This document shows, piece after piece, positions 1 through 13,277 of a stretch of DNA of 64,000 nt. The DNA comes from Sclerotinia nivalis. Taxonomy: Eukaryota > Ascomycota > Leotiomycetes > Helotiales > Sclerotiniaceae. The first letter of the stretch is position 1. Each line of letters begins with the position of its first letter. The notes beneath the pieces are model-generated. The model saw nothing but the letters and a program-made list of their open reading frames with translations, was not told the origin of the DNA and did no database searches. The position numbers and the translations under genes were made by a program. The stretch lies in assembly GCA_029531795.1 (NCBI GenBank), contig JAPEIS010000002.1:1426001-1490000 (forward strand), written 5' to 3'.

Positions 1-835
1 ACTTTAAAAGTGCGTGTTATAGATAGTGTTAGTGTTATGAATGTTAGAAACATAAGACTTACATCTACTTCATTACAACATAACTATTATCAATACCCCT
101 CCCCTCCCATCGTATTAAAGTCCACCCGCGAGCGGAATTTTCAAATCGGGTAAAACTTGGGTTTATATGGTCGGCGGTGTGTGGAGTAGGGATTGCGGGG
201 TAGGAATTAGCGTTATTTGTATAAAGCCGATGGGCTTTAAGAGTAGGAGAGTGAAGAAACTATATTAGGGAACCAAAATACTCAGGACAAGGATAGCTGA
301 TAAGAAGATCGAGGGATCTGGATAGTCTCTTGAAGGATTTTCCGAAACTCCTAGAAAGACAAATCTTGGATTATATTTGTAAGTTTGTAGTGAGGGGTTA
401 GCTAGCATATTATTCAGCCAGCAGCTCAATATATCCAGTAACGCCTGTGATCTGTGATTTGTGACCTTTAATTTTCAAATCGATGGATGATATATCAGTG
501 ATGACTGCTTTTCACTTAAAAGAGAACATTGATGATTGAGTGACTGAGCGACTGAGTGAGTGAAAAATCATTTTATACACACTATTGAAGATTTGATATT
601 GATAAACCTCCACTAAACCCATATTAACGCCTTGATCGCTAATTTTCCTTCTTTCCACCCTACTAAATATGAAAGAATTCCAAGTGTGGTTAACTACACA
701 GATTTGTTTACTGTGAGAAATGCGCTGTACTCACGTGCGTACGTATACCCAATTCTCCCTTTTTTGCATCCGTGACGCTAGCTTCAGCCGCTCAACCTGT
801 TGCAAATGCTGCGCCTTTGAACTTTTATTCTCTCC

Positions 836-3348
836 TTAAATCTTATTTGCATCTCCTTCCAAATTCGATAATGATCCCTGCAAACCAGCCATTTTGAAAC
901 CTTCACCATCGTTGGGACTTTCCATCTTTACACCCGAGTCCACAAAGAATACCTCATCCTCTTCTTTACATACCCCATTTCCGCAGATTAGTATCTTAGT
1001 CTTTTCGCTCTTCCCTGTGTCCTTCAACAAAGAATTTCTCTCTCTCAACCACTGTCCATTCCTCTCAGATGAATTCAACAGTACAAGCGATTCCAATCCA
1101 CCTCTGGGCGTTTTTTGGAATTCTCGAACTCGTTTTTCGGATATGGTATCACCAGCTACCTCATGAATCACCACACTCTTTACACCCAAGTGACTAGCTA
1201 CAATTGCTGGCATGAAACTAGGGAATAGCCAAGGGTACTGTAACATTTCTGATTCAAAACTCTTGACTGTCTCATTCGCCTTCTTTGCATAAGATTCATC
1301 ATTCAAAATCGAAGATAGGCGGTAGAGATTCGAGGAAGATGTGCCGTTTGTGGAGGGCTCGGCAGAATCCATGCCTTCTTTAAGACGAAGGATCACGTTT
1401 GGTGCCGAGGCAATGGTTGAAAAGAAGCCACCTTTATTTGTGTCATAGAAGAAATTGATTTGAGATTCTATTGCTTACAATTAGTAATATATTAGGTTAG
1501 GGGGGGGGGAGAAATGACTTACGTTGAAGTTCATCGGCCCACTGAAGCCACTGTTCATCGAAAGTAGCTTCATATAAATCGATAAGACCTTCCGTTAAAA
1601 ATGCATAATCATCCGCAAATCCTTGAGTTTCACCTCGCCCTTCACGCCAAATCCGGTAGAGAATCTTGGATTTTTCATCATAAAGGTTTTCCTTGATAAA
1701 CTTGGCTGTTTTCAGGGCCGCATCTAGGTAGTCTTGAGCCTTGACTGGATCGAAACCGTTGATAACAGCAGATGCTCTAGCCAATGCCCCAATTGCAATA
1801 CCGTTCCAGCTCACAATAATTTTATCGTCCATATCTGGCTTTACGCGATCAGCTTCTCGACGTTTTCTTAGTTTCGCTTTGCCTTCCTTGATAACTTTTA
1901 TAACTTCAGCCTCCTTCATGCCAAACTGGCTTGCTAATGCAGATGGAGTACTTGAAATGGCCAACACGTTTTGATCCATGAATTCATCATGTGGATCATT
2001 CTCTTGAGCTACGTTACCATGACTAGTAACATTGAAAAAAGCTGACAGTATCGGCTCATGTTCGCGACCAAGAATGTTCTCAAATTCTCGTTTCGTCCAA
2101 ACATAATAGGCACCTTCTCGTTTCTCAGTATCGCCAGCTTTATAATAGCTATCGGCGTCTTCACTAGAGTAAAATCCTCTCTGTGGATGAGAAAGAGTGG
2201 TTGTCAAATAATCTGCAATATCGTATGCAACACCTAGAAACTCTGGATCTCTTGACAAAAGAAAAGCATCCAAGTAGACATGTAATAGTTGTGCATTGTC
2301 GTAAAGCATTTTTTCGAAGTGAGGAAGAGACCAGTCAGCCGTAACAGAATACCTAGCAAATCCATTCCCAATATGATCATGAATTCCGCCACGAGCCATC
2401 TTCCGGAGAGTTGTGATAGCAATATTTTTCGCATTTTCACAATCGGGAATTCCAACGATATCAAGTACAGCTTGCGGAAATTGGCTCAAACGGAGCAAAA
2501 AGGCGAGTTTTGAAGGAGTAGGGAACTTTGGAGCTGACCCAAAACCTCCATTCTTCTTATCAAAGCTTTTCGCGAAATGTTGGGTGGCTTCTTCCAGTAA
2601 TTCGAGATCAATATTGTCCACGGCATCCCCTAACCTGTTACTCAATGTTCCCTCATTTGCGAAGTCCTTCAACTGCTGGAGAATTTGAGCCGAGTCCTGT
2701 CTGCACCGCCGTTCTTGTTCTGACCAAACAGTACTCAATTTGTCTAAAATTCCTAAAAAGTCGACTTGGTCTTCGAAGGCTTTCGTCTTACTTGGTCCTG
2801 GCCAATATGTCCCTCCGAAGACTGGCTCCAAACTCGGTGTAAGAAAGACATTCAGTGGCCATCCTCCAGAGCCCGTTGTAGCTTGCACAAAATTCATATA
2901 AATTCGATCGATATCCGGACGTTCTTCGCGATCGATTTTGATAGGTATAAATGAGCTATTTAATATCGCGGCTACCTCTTCGTTTTCGAAGGACTCGCGC
3001 TCCATTATATGGCACCCTTTATTACATCTCGTAAGCCTGTGATCATACAATTGCTGAGAATCGCGGAACAGAATACTCACAATGACAAGAACTGTAACCA
3101 ATACTCACGAACAGTAACTTGTTTTCTCGGCGCGCCAAGTCGATAGCCTCATCGCCCCAAAGCTGCCATGCAACGGGATTTGAAGAGTGCGCGCGAACAT
3201 ATGGGCTCTTACTTTCACCGGCTCTGTTGACTAATTGCACTTCATCGTTCTTCTGTTCTGGTACCGTCGTGGTGGCTTTTCCTAACATACTCTTCAAAGC
3301 TTGTCCTATGCCTTGCCCCTCCCCCACTCCACGCAGGTTTGTAGCCAT
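836..3348 (-). CDS. DUF255 / SSP411-type thioredoxin-fold protein (YyaL/SPATA20 family)
   Basis: Three exons: 3081-3348, 1523-3016 and 836-1467. The introns, 3017-3080 and 1468-1522, have GTGAGT and GTAAGT donors. The joined frame is 2394 nt, giving 797 residues, a normal full length for this family. The first intron falls inside the thioredoxin-like active-site motif. Splicing at the AG before GGTGCC restores CHWCHIMERESF, the family hallmark, and so fixes the 3' splice site. The N-terminal third holds the thioredoxin-like DUF255 domain (SKSPYVRAHSSNPVAW, then GGWPLNVFLTP). The rest resembles the six-hairpin/N-acylglucosamine 2-epimerase-like fold (GGIHDHIGNGFARYSVTADW, PHFEKMLYDNAQL). The family is conserved from bacteria to animals, but its biochemical role is not well established. 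The start is the first ATG of the frame; it lacks an obvious signal peptide, so cytosolic or mitochondrial location is open. Confidence 0.9.
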
Positions 3349-4491
3349 CGTGGTCTGAAGTCAAGTATGTGTCTTTGAATCAAAGATCTGAGGTCTGATG
3401 GTCTTGAAGCGAGTCGCGATTTGTATACCAATGGCAAGGTGAAATTCTCGAAGGAGAGATGTGGAGTTGGGTTGTGTGGTTGAGTTGATTCTCAAAGTTA
3501 CTTAACGGTTGCCTCGTATCCCGCACTTAATAATACCTAAGAGTTTCGTCGCTGAAGGACGGTACGGGTCGAATAAGTGTCATTTACTATCAGAAATATC
3601 TTTCACACTTCAAAAATATAAATTATGCCTAAAATCAAATAGGATATCGCAAAAACACGCAGCACCTGATTTTAAAAAAGTTGACTTCATGTATTGTGTA
3701 AACACCTAGAGAAAAAGTTCGAGACATTTCTAGGCGTATCGCCTTATCGCCATATCACCAATAATTCCATCACTCAGATTAGGCACGGACCATTTTATCA
3801 TAGCTGCCAAAGAAGTGATACTGTCTCTCAATTTTGCCAAGCTTTCTTCATCCCAACACAAATCTCAATCACACCTCACTTCAATTATGCATCCCGATGT
3901 ATCGTCACATCCCGAGGTCATTGTAGATCACTTTGAACCTAATCGATCCATGGCCTAGAACTCAGCAGAGGTATAGACGAATCATCCCAGCGATATTACC
4001 TATGAACTAAGATTTTATCTCTTCTATCTTTTGTCAAACAAAAGGACAAATCTCACACTTCAGTAGATTTAAGGGACAATTATTCACAATCAAAATTACA
4101 ATCACAATGCAATCAGGAACTGGAGAAGTATTGGAAAAAAGGTATCTCAAGGATCCTATATGTTCAATTATGTACAAGAACTGAATAATGGGCAGAATGC
4201 CAATACGTGCGAAATAACAAAAGCAGTTAGGAACCCAAGCTAATCGAGGGGTATCTAAAAGGCGCAACGCATAAGTTCAAGAATGTCGTCAAACACCCTG
4301 GGAAGTCGCAAGATCCATCCAAATCTATCCATTTTTTATAATGTCATCAGCTGCGTATCGAAGGTATGAGTCGCGGCCCAGCGCTCGGAAACAAAACCTC
4401 CTCTCAATAGAAGTTCATACATGAAAGGTAAGTTAAGCTCCAGAGCTTAAACGCCAATAACTCCTTTATGTGCAAACGGGCATGATATCAT
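3349..4491. other. Intergenic region between the DUF255 and CAP genes
   Basis: About 1.1 kb holding the promoter side of the DUF255 gene and the 3' side of the CAP gene, both on the minus strand. Short open frames occur on both strands, but none has splice support, recognisable domains or a plausible coding composition. I see no RNA gene or repeat here. Confidence 0.5.
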
Positions 4492-5517
4492 TTAATTGAG
4501 GACGTTGGTGTCAAATTCACCAATGACATTTCCAGCTGGATAGTAGTTGCAGACGCTGTACCAAACGTACATGTCTGGGTAGATGGTGTTGTCGGTTCCG
4601 CAAGTCTTAACGGCACATCCGACTTGGTGGGATCCTTGCCAAACAATTTGGGTGAAATGCAAGAAATCACCATCTGCCTGAGGTGGGTTGGCAACACCGT
4701 ACAAGGAACCGTAAAGGGATTCCTCAGCGTACCATTCCTTGATGGCATCGGCGAGAGCACCTTCGGTGGTATAAGCACCAGAGTTGGAGTTTCCGGCAAC
4801 AGCAATGTTTTGTCCGTATCCACCACCACCAGCAGTCCTATTTTATGTTAGCATTGCATTTTGATATAGAAGAGATATGAAGAAAACTCACAAGTCATGT
4901 GCGAAAGTGGAGCAGCTACCCTCTTGGGCGGCATAGTCAGCAAGAGTTTGATTCCAGGACATGGCGTTAGCTTGATGGCTAGCACGGGCATCATTGTGTG
5001 CAACCACGGCAGATGGACTAAGAGCATCGGTGGCAGAGGGAACCGGTGTGCTCTCTACAACAGGAGCGACGGGGCTTGGAGAGGATTCGACAATCTTGGC
5101 AGCGACAGCCTCAGTAGTAGCTGGGGGAGCAGGAGTAGTGGTAGGTGGGGCTTGGGTGGGAGCAGCTTGAGTTTCAGTGACGATAACAACGGCTTCGGAA
5201 GTTGAGGTTGGTGCCGGAGGAGGGGCTTGAGAGTGGGAGTATCTGTGAGGGAAAGACCAAACTGGGGCAGTGGCAGTCACAATAACGGGTTCTGGGGCAG
5301 TGACGGTCACGATGACGGGTGCTGGGGTAGGTTCGGCTCCAGCAGTAACGATGACGGGCTCTCCAGTAACGGTGACCATGACGACGTTTGTGACGACTTC
5401 AACATGTGTCTCGACGACTTCATCGGTGGGGGCAGCGATTTCAATACCCTTCTTGACGATTGGGGAAGCGACTGCAAATGCAGCGCAGAGAGAAGCGATG
5501 GCGATTGAGGAACGCAT
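4492..5517 (-). CDS. Secreted CAP/SCP (PR-1-like) protein with Val/Thr/Pro-rich linker
   Basis: Two exons, 4892-5517 and 4492-4837, with a 54-nt intron (GTGAGT donor, TAG acceptor). The joined frame is 972 nt, 323 residues. Residues 1-18 form a signal peptide (MRSSIAIASLCAAFAVAS). A long low-complexity linker follows, rich in Val, Thr, Pro and Ala with repeated PVIVTVTAP-like units, and then a C-terminal CAP domain from about residue 170. The CAP signature HFTQIVWQGS and the second signature YSVCNYYPAGN are both intact, as are HNDARA and GYGQNIA. Fungal CAP proteins such as yeast Pry1 are secreted and bind sterols or lipids; some act in host interaction. The linker suggests a heavily O-glycosylated, possibly wall-associated protein. 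Ligand and role here are inference. Confidence 0.92.
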
Positions 5518-6654
5518 TTTGATTGATGTTGATTGTAATGTGGGTTGTGTTTCCTTGTTGGGACTTCTTTGCTTTCTTCGAGAAAGTGAGGGTACTTGGA
5601 CCGCGTTTCGTTAAGAAATTGGGCGTTAAAAGATTGGCAGCACTGCTGTACTCGTGAAGGAAGATTCTTTCGAAGAATGTCAAGCCTTTTGAAGGAGTGT
5701 AAGTGCCTCGAAAGACTGGTTGTAAGGAATGTAAATGGGTGGTGGGTAAAAGAGGAAAAGATCCAGATGGGTGAGAAAAGAAGATGGTTTTATTTCAAAG
5801 GATGTTAAGTTTGATGGATGGGTGAGACTGGGGTTGGTTGCTGTGGAGCGGGGCTAATAAGATTTAGTGGATAATCTTTGAAAGTGTTTGGTCCAGGGTT
5901 ATCTTGTGGAAAGTAGAAGGATTGGGTGATGATATTTAACAAGGATAGTAAAAGTAATGAATGTAAATGAATGTAATATTCTGACGAATGATTTTTTATT
6001 TTTCATAAATTTGAGGGAGATGGGATCGAATTAAATAATCCAGGGGTAGTTTGCGTGATGAGGAAGAATTTCTTTGAAGTTATTGATGATTTGATGATAT
6101 ATCGGCAAAAGATTCCTTTAATCTTTTCTCGAATCTCGTCATGTCATTCAGGTACCAAAAAGATACCTACGTATCTATCAAAGAGTACGATAATAGAATT
6201 AGATACCTAAAGAGACAATCACATTAAAACCATTTTCTTTATTCCTCAGAATAGAAAACACAACAAGTAAATACACAAACACATTATTCATAACAAGAAC
6301 ATCGATCTTCTACCTTCAATGAAATCGCTTGTCACTTGATGGTGTACGGGATAGCCCGGAAATTGGCGCATGGAATCATTGATTGATTGATAGATAGATA
6401 GATGGATGGATCAAAGAAAGAGTTATATTTTGTGAATTTGTATAATCTTAGAAAGTTGGGATTTCATTGACTTTTATCTGGATTAATTGTACTTACCAAG
6501 AAATCTATTATTTCTATTTCTTTAGCTGGAAAGCTAGAATAGATGGGTAGTGAAAGATCTCTATAAGAGAGAGAAAAAGAGATCTTTGATCGGAATTTCC
6601 GTTTGTTTTTTGAAGGTATGTATGGAGTCTGAATGTTTGTATAAAACGATTAAA

Positions 6655-6709
6655 GAAAATAATAAGAATAATAAGAATAATAAGAATAATAATAATAATA
6701 AGAATAAGA
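6655..6709. repeat. AAT/AAG trinucleotide microsatellite
   Basis: Alternating AAT, AAG and AATAAG units run for about 55 bp. Read on the minus strand they produce an artificial Ile/Leu-rich frame that is not a real membrane protein. Confidence 0.9.
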
Positions 6710-9700
6710 TTAACCCAAAAATAAAACAAGGATGGCTTAGACTTTTCTGAAGATGGACAGTTTTGCTAGTTTTCTTTTTGAGAAGGGGTACGGAGGAGAA
6801 CTTCTGGACTTGTTGATGGATAGAGTGTGGGTAAATATTAGGTACTATTAGATAGGTAGGTACCAAATTCTTCCGATAGGTCGATCTATGAGAGGGGGTT
6901 AGCAAACGAATCTTACTGGTGTAGCTATAGTCTGTACAGGGCTAGATGCGCTGCTCCTAGCTTTCTTTCTTGTAAGGTACCCGCTGCTATGCTACTTATT
7001 ATGAAACAGGTACTCCGTATGTTTAACAGCGCCTTGTTGGGTTCATCTCGGACAGCCGGGACTAGTCACTACCTAGGCACGGTACGTACTTTGGGTGGGA
7101 TTGTGCTTGGAGCTTGGGACGAATATCGTGTTAGCTTTTAGAGTAGGTAGATAGGTACTGAGTATGTCTAGGTCGGTAGTTGTGTAGTGGTGAGGTAGGT
7201 ATCATTTAAGAAATTGTAAATTGATAGATATGAAGCTGTGAAAATGAAGAAGAAGTATAATAAAAGTCTTAAAGTTGGTTGCCTAGGCTTTTGGATTTGG
7301 ATTTGGATCCGAACTTGGATCTGTCGGAGAGTGGTGGTGTGAGTGCTCGTTGGTGAATAATCCGTATATTCCGTAGATAGAATGACTATTCAGTAAATCC
7401 ATCCATACAATTTCCTTTCCCTGCCTCTATTCGAAACAATTTGGTGCTCATGTACAACGCGGGGAGTTTTGCATTCTTGTACGATGAGACGACACGAGGG
7501 GCATGACATGTTTCCTTTTTTTTCAATTGAAACAGTCTTGTGCTGCTATTCTCATGAAAACCTCACGTTCTCATACTATCGATTTGATCACAGCGACAAT
7601 TCTATTGCTTCAATTATTCTTTTTCGGGGAGAATTCAATAGATGGGGTTTAAGGCTTTCCAAGACTTGGGATGGGATGAAGTTACGTATGTATAGTAAGG
7701 AAGGGATCTCGAAACGCTGAGGCGAGGGGAGAAAAAGGAAGCTGGATGGATTTTGAGATTTGTGAGACTTGAGGAAAAGCCTCAGTGAACTGGACTATAT
7801 TGTGTATATTGTTCGAAGCCTATTCCTGAAGGATTAAAATGGTTGGGTTGCAGGTTAATAGGTACCTACCTAGATACCTAAGGTATACTTGTCTAACCTT
7901 AAAGTCGTGTTGGTGTATTTCTACAGATAGATAGATATAGATATTATCATTTTAAGAGGTCTAGCTCCCTAGGTAGGTAGTTATTAGTGATGAAGCATCC
8001 AACCGACCAAGTCGCCGATTGCTATCATTTACCTATCTAAGCTCCTGTAAACTCCCGAATTCATAAAAGCCCTCATATTATATGCGGTGTTTACCTACCT
8101 CTACACAAACCAAAAAAATGGTAGGCCAACAATCAAACACGATATCTATCAATTCATCAATTCATGTATTCTCTCCAGTCTTTGGAAAAGTACATTGATA
8201 AGAATATGTACAAGACACAAAGCAGCAATCGTGATGTCATATCAAATCAAGGAAAAACCATCCAGACTCTCGAGCATATATAGCATTGACACGACAGTTC
8301 ATCTCAAATTTTGATGGGCAAAAAGTTGAAACAAATTGAGTACCAAGCATTGGACCAACGAGATTTCGAACAGGGACTCGCATGATTCACTCCCTGAAGT
8401 TTGTTGGTGCTTGTCGGATTCTGGGGTTGGCATGGATAAGGGCAAACGTTTTGCAAAAAGTAAAAACTTTCCGCGGATGTATCTTTTATCCAGCCCAGCA
8501 AGTTATAGCTCCGAAGGAGTGCAGTTATTCAAGCTTTAAATCGGGATGCACCATGCATACATATCCCATACGGTACTTGAGATATCATATTAAAAATCCT
8601 CATACCTAACAGATCTAGAATCTTGGAAAGATTCTTAGATCACATCATGATGAAGTCTAGAAACCTTTCGATTAATCCTTTAACCCTCACCTCATACAAT
8701 AACCAAATACTTTCCTTCTCCGTAACTCTAAGAAAGCAAGGACAATTAATTCTCATCGGATTTCCAATTTCTCTTGGCAAGGATATGAGCCTGGAATCTT
8801 GCACCGTACCTGCATTAGATCTCCTCACCATAATCAGGAACAAGACATCTCTAGCCGAGCACATCATCGGCGTTTAGAGCTGCGGTGCATACCCGGAAAC
8901 AAAGTTAGAAGTTAGGGGGTTGAAATTCAATTCATTGGAAAAGATTTCTATTCGAATTCGGATTTGGTGTAGATGAAAATGCCTCAAAAGTTTTGTATCA
9001 TTGTATAACGTCTATAACCTGTATAACTACTTCGTATATCGAATTAATGAAAAGTAAGGTTTTGATACATCTAATCGTAAAACTTGGCAGAAAGGGGAAA
9101 TGAAAAGAAGAGAAAAGCACTGATCTATCTAATTGCTCAGGGATTTTCGATACACTTATTCATTCATAGGGATCACTGATTACAACCTTGGAATTTCAAG
9201 ATAACTATCTATTCTACTATCATAGATTCATATCCAGATCTTCATTATCATACTATGCGTACCTAGTAACTTTGTGGATGATCCAGCTTCCGATGATCAT
9301 CTGTATTGCATTATTATTGTTGCATTGCATTACTGCAGAAGATCATCTCATATCATATCATTGATGATTAGATGAAGAGTCGTGGCAATTTTTCAATGGA
9401 GGTGTACTATATGTATGTATGTATATGTATGATAAGATGTGAAAATTATTAGGTTAGGCTTCTTGCTACATACCTACTTCGTATCTACCCAGGTGTCTAG
9501 TTTCTGAATCTGCTGAGACATTCGTTGGTTTGACTCGTAATGCACTACTTGCTACACGCTGCATCATTTGTGTTCACCGTAACATCAATCAATCTTTCTT
9601 CACCGACCTTCAACTTCTTTTCAAATATCAATCACATTACGTCGCCGCGTACACCAGTAAGAGCATAGAATAGAGGCGTAGCAAATAACAGTGAAACTCA

Positions 9701-10325
9701 ACTTACAGAAATATTCAAGTTCTCCATCTATCATTAATAATCCTGTCCTTCCTTACGTGGACGTCATCTTATTTCATTTATTTTGGTTATTTTATTCATC
9801 TCATAATCCATATAATCTCAATCTCAATCAATTTACGAAGTCCGTACGAACGAAATAACGAATCTTCATCCCCGGATCCAAACATCCAATAAACAATCCA
9901 TAAACAAGTTCCAACATAAGTAGTAAGAACCCAGGTATCCAAAGTTCTAGAACAAAAAAGAAGCTTCGAGGGGTCAAGAATTGGCCCTGCGAGTCTCAAG
10001 ACTTACGGAGTAAGAGACCCTGATGGCCCCGCTTTGTCCGGGGTTTTGTTGGATCGTTTGATTGTGAATTGTGAATTGGGATACCTAGTTGGAATCGAGA
10101 TGGATGGATGGATGGTTTCGTTGCGGAATTTCGCTATACTACGGAGTATATCTTCTCCAATTAGGAGGTAGAGAGCTAGGGAATCCCGGGAATCCCGGGA
10201 TTCCCTTTGTTGGCTATTATTGATCATTGGGGAACGTTATTGAATGATACAATAACATCTGCATGAAAGATTAGAATTGGATACTTATGATAGCTATTGA
10301 TGCGATATTGAATGTACAATGAAAT

Positions 10326-10420
10326 TTCTATTTCTATTCCTATCCCTATTCCCATTCCTATTCCTATTCCTATTCCTATTCCTATCTCTATCTCTCTCTG
10401 TCCATCTATCTCTATTTATT
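10326..10420. repeat. TATTCC hexanucleotide microsatellite grading into CTAT/TCTC repeats
   Basis: Consecutive TATTCC-type units (variants TATCCC and CATTCC) pass into CTATCT/TCTC units. The forward frame would encode an Ile-Pro repeat, which is a by-product of the repeat. Confidence 0.9.
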
Positions 10421-10560
10421 TATACACACCGGAGTCACCGTCCAGTCCACCTCACAAATTCTATTCTTTGAAGAAACAAACTCGACTCAGCCCCCCAGAA
10501 AAAGGAGAGAAATGACTCGAAGAAGTCGAAGGAAAGCGGAAAATCCCCGGACAAAGAATT

Positions 10561-10590
10561 GTAAGTAAGTAAAGTAAGTAAAGTAAGTAT
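10561..10590. repeat. GTAA-type tandem repeat
   Basis: Tandem GTAAGTAA and AAGTAAGTA units cover about 30 bp. Confidence 0.8.
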
Positions 10591-11426
10591 AACCGATAAT
10601 GAATCGATGAGTATTTGTATTAAAATAGGTACTCACTCGATAAGTATGAACATGTAATGCAGTACGGAGTATCGCTGTCTTCAACCTCGAAATTTGTAGC
10701 AGATCTGAGTTTTTTCTCATATAAAACCAAATTCTTCATATATCTAATGCGTTACATTTACATCTCCATCTCCATCTCCATCTTATCCTGAATCCAACAT
10801 CAATCATATCAATCATTCCAATCACCCCAGAATAGTAGACTAGAGTTATTACATATAATCAATTCCCATCGATATGATATAATATCATTGAATAAGCTAA
10901 CCTTACTTATCTAGTCTCTAAGATAAACACAACAAGCGATAATATTTGACAGAATACATATATAACAAAGATTAAATACAGATAGAATTTTATATATGTG
11001 CTATGTACTATTTACTATCTACTACTATCTACAATGATGAATGGAAATCCTTTGGGTATGGATATTGGTACATTTCTATAGTACTCTTACATGGTTGGGC
11101 TGGATACTCCGGGTGTATGTCTTTTTTATATCGATATCAATATTATCTAATTATTAACTTGGAGATTATTCATTGCGAAATGTTGGTAATGCTGAAATGT
11201 CACGGTCTCGTCTTGTAGAGCCCAAGTTCGATAACTGTTCAGATGATGTGGATTTCAAATCCGAGCATTACCTACCTATTCGATCACTTATTCTTTTGCT
11301 TGGATTGATTTATATACTGCATCGTCGAAGATATACACCCAATAAGGTGAAGTTAATTGACGATCTAAGAAATTATCTATTACAAAAACAGGCAGACGAA
11401 GAAACGAAATTCTGCACAACAAACTA

Positions 11427-12290
11427 CACACCAAAACCCTATCATAACCCCTAATCGTTCCCAATCGATGGGCCACAGCCAGCACCGTCCATCCCTTAAA
11501 CTCCTCTTCTAAAATCTTCAACATGATCTCTTCGGTAGCAGAATCAACATTACTCGTCACCTCATCCAGCACCAAGATTCCATGATCCTTATTCCCCAGC
11601 GCCATTTTCCTTATCATTGCTCTTGCGATGCAGAAAAGTTGTTGTTGACCTTGACTGAGAGGCGCTGCGGTCATGGGTGCTTCTAGGCCAGTCCCAGAGT
11701 CCAACACGAGAGAGCGCAATCTGGATGGCTTTGTTGTCTAAGGAGTGTACCAGACAGGAAGTAGGGTTCTTGGGGAATAGTGATGAAGGAACAGCGTACG
11801 GATTGGCGGTCGAGAGTAGAAATGGATACGTTATCAATGAGGATATCTCCTGTTTTGAGCTCAAGCATTCGGAAGAGTGCCAACATGAGAGAGGATTTTC
11901 CACTATGAAGAGGTATATTAGCTTCTTAGTCGTCAACGGGGGTTGGGACTAGACTTACGACCCAGTCCTGCCAACGATACCCGTTTTCGTGCCGCCCTCG
12001 ATGGAAAATGGGACATTACACACAGCTAGTTCGTCAATACTTCTGATATGATCAGCAAATGTGGTGAAACTTTTAGGACTAAGCCCTTACCCATATGTCA
12101 CAGTGACATCTCTAAATTCGACTTTACCCTTGATGGGCCATTCCGATGGTGGTAGGTTAACCTCCGGGGGTACGTTTTCCGACAAAGTATTTGCTTCAAA
12201 ACTTTTCACCCTGGCTACAGCACCAATAGAAGTTTCTAGCTGAGTCCACTTTCTGATAAGAAAACTCAATTTACTCAAGCTCAGGTTCCC
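11427..12290 (-). pseudogene. Decayed C-terminal half of an ABCC (MRP)-type ABC transporter
   Basis: Only the end of the last transmembrane region and the second nucleotide-binding domain remain. From the upstream side one reads IRKWTQLETSIGAVARVKSF (typical of the linker before NBD2), then VEFRDVTVTYG. After two still recognisable introns come a Walker A (GRTGSGKSS, joined across a GTAAGT intron) and PQEPYFLSG. Next follow, in shifted frames, ALSRVGLWD, the signature LSQGQQQLF and Walker B ILVLDEVTS, and finally AVAHRLGTIRGYDRV. Two frame shifts, with apparent loss of about 15 and 8 codons, separate PYFLSG from GLWD and GLWD from the signature motif. All transmembrane helices are missing upstream and the C-terminus runs into unrelated sequence. 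Members of this family export xenobiotics or conjugates. This copy cannot make a working transporter. Confidence 0.85.
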
Positions 12291-13277
12291 GAGTTATCCA
12301 CATTCGAGATATATGTTCGTCGAATGTTGGGGTGGATCCCTCGTGATGATTTAACGATTGACCTCTATATTCTAGTTGCTGTGTAAATCTCTTTCTTTAC
12401 TTTGATAGCGCCATCGAGTTTATTTTCGGTGGATTTATGAAATTTTTATCGCCGGAAACTATGGATAGTAATACCATTGCAAGCCGGCTTCTAGAAGTTT
12501 TCGACGATGTATTTTGAGTTATGGTATGCTCACATGGTTCATTTTTGGAAGTTCAAATTCGTTGTGAGGAACAGAGAGGTGCGGGCTCTGTTAATGTATG
12601 CAAGGAGGTTTATACTATTATTGATGACTACATTGATGAGAATATTAAAGAAAGAAAGGCTGTCGAATCAATATCTGTCAGCGTAAATATTTACCAAAAA
12701 GAGCAGGAATGGATTTAAAGTTTCATTTACCCCAGTTTAGGGGTTGATTATTAGTCTTTTGCATAAAGTAGATCAAGTTCGATCTCAAATGTAATTGCAA
12801 TTATCAATTATATATTCTATATACTTTTTTAAATCAAGTGAAAAGGTCTCCCGAGTTGGGCATCTCATTTTTCTTTGTAATGCAAACGACCTTCCTTGCC
12901 TGAAACCAGTATTTAGAACTAAAGAGAGGGGTTATAAAAAGAAGGAAGCCGAAGTTTTGACTTAAACTTGAGAATTATGTAGATGTTTGCACGAATTAAG
13001 TGGCAGCTGATGGTTAATGGGATATCACAGGTTTAGACTCGATATCCTCTTGCGCTTGCGAATTCGAAGGGTGGTTGTGAAGGCCATCGCATATGGTATT
13101 TGAACGCAGCGACACCATAAGACTTAGGCCTGTGGCAGCCTCAGAGCTCGCGGATTATATTGGGGGGGAAAGGAGATTCAGTATCTAATTTCATTATTAT
13201 GTTCATTATACTGTCTAGATACATACTATGTATTCATGAGAAAAGAATACCATCTAGAATCTAACTGAGAAGACTCT
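12291..13277. other. Intergenic region between the ABC remnant and the chitinase
   Basis: Holds the 3' flank of the chitinase gene. I looked for further transporter sequence on the minus strand and found none that is convincing. One 65-codon forward frame at 12521-12718 has no recognisable feature. Confidence 0.45.

Larger units (their letters stand above)
5518..11426. other. 5.9 kb region without a supported gene
   Basis: Contains the promoter of the CAP gene at its left end and otherwise only short open frames on both strands without domains, splice pattern or coding composition. It does hold several microsatellites (listed separately), GATT/GATA/GATG tetranucleotide runs near 6380-6416, and recurrent short motifs of the TAGGTACCTA and ACGGAGTA type. 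No tRNA or rRNA was recognised. A non-coding transcript cannot be excluded. Confidence 0.5.

Noticed and set aside
530..563. GACTGAGT-type short tandem units, considered as a CRISPR-like or minisatellite array
   Set aside because: Only a few imperfect 8-bp units with no spacers; too short to interpret.
6514..6905. Ile/Leu-rich minus-strand frames resembling membrane segments
   Set aside because: They are translations of the AAT/AAG microsatellite.
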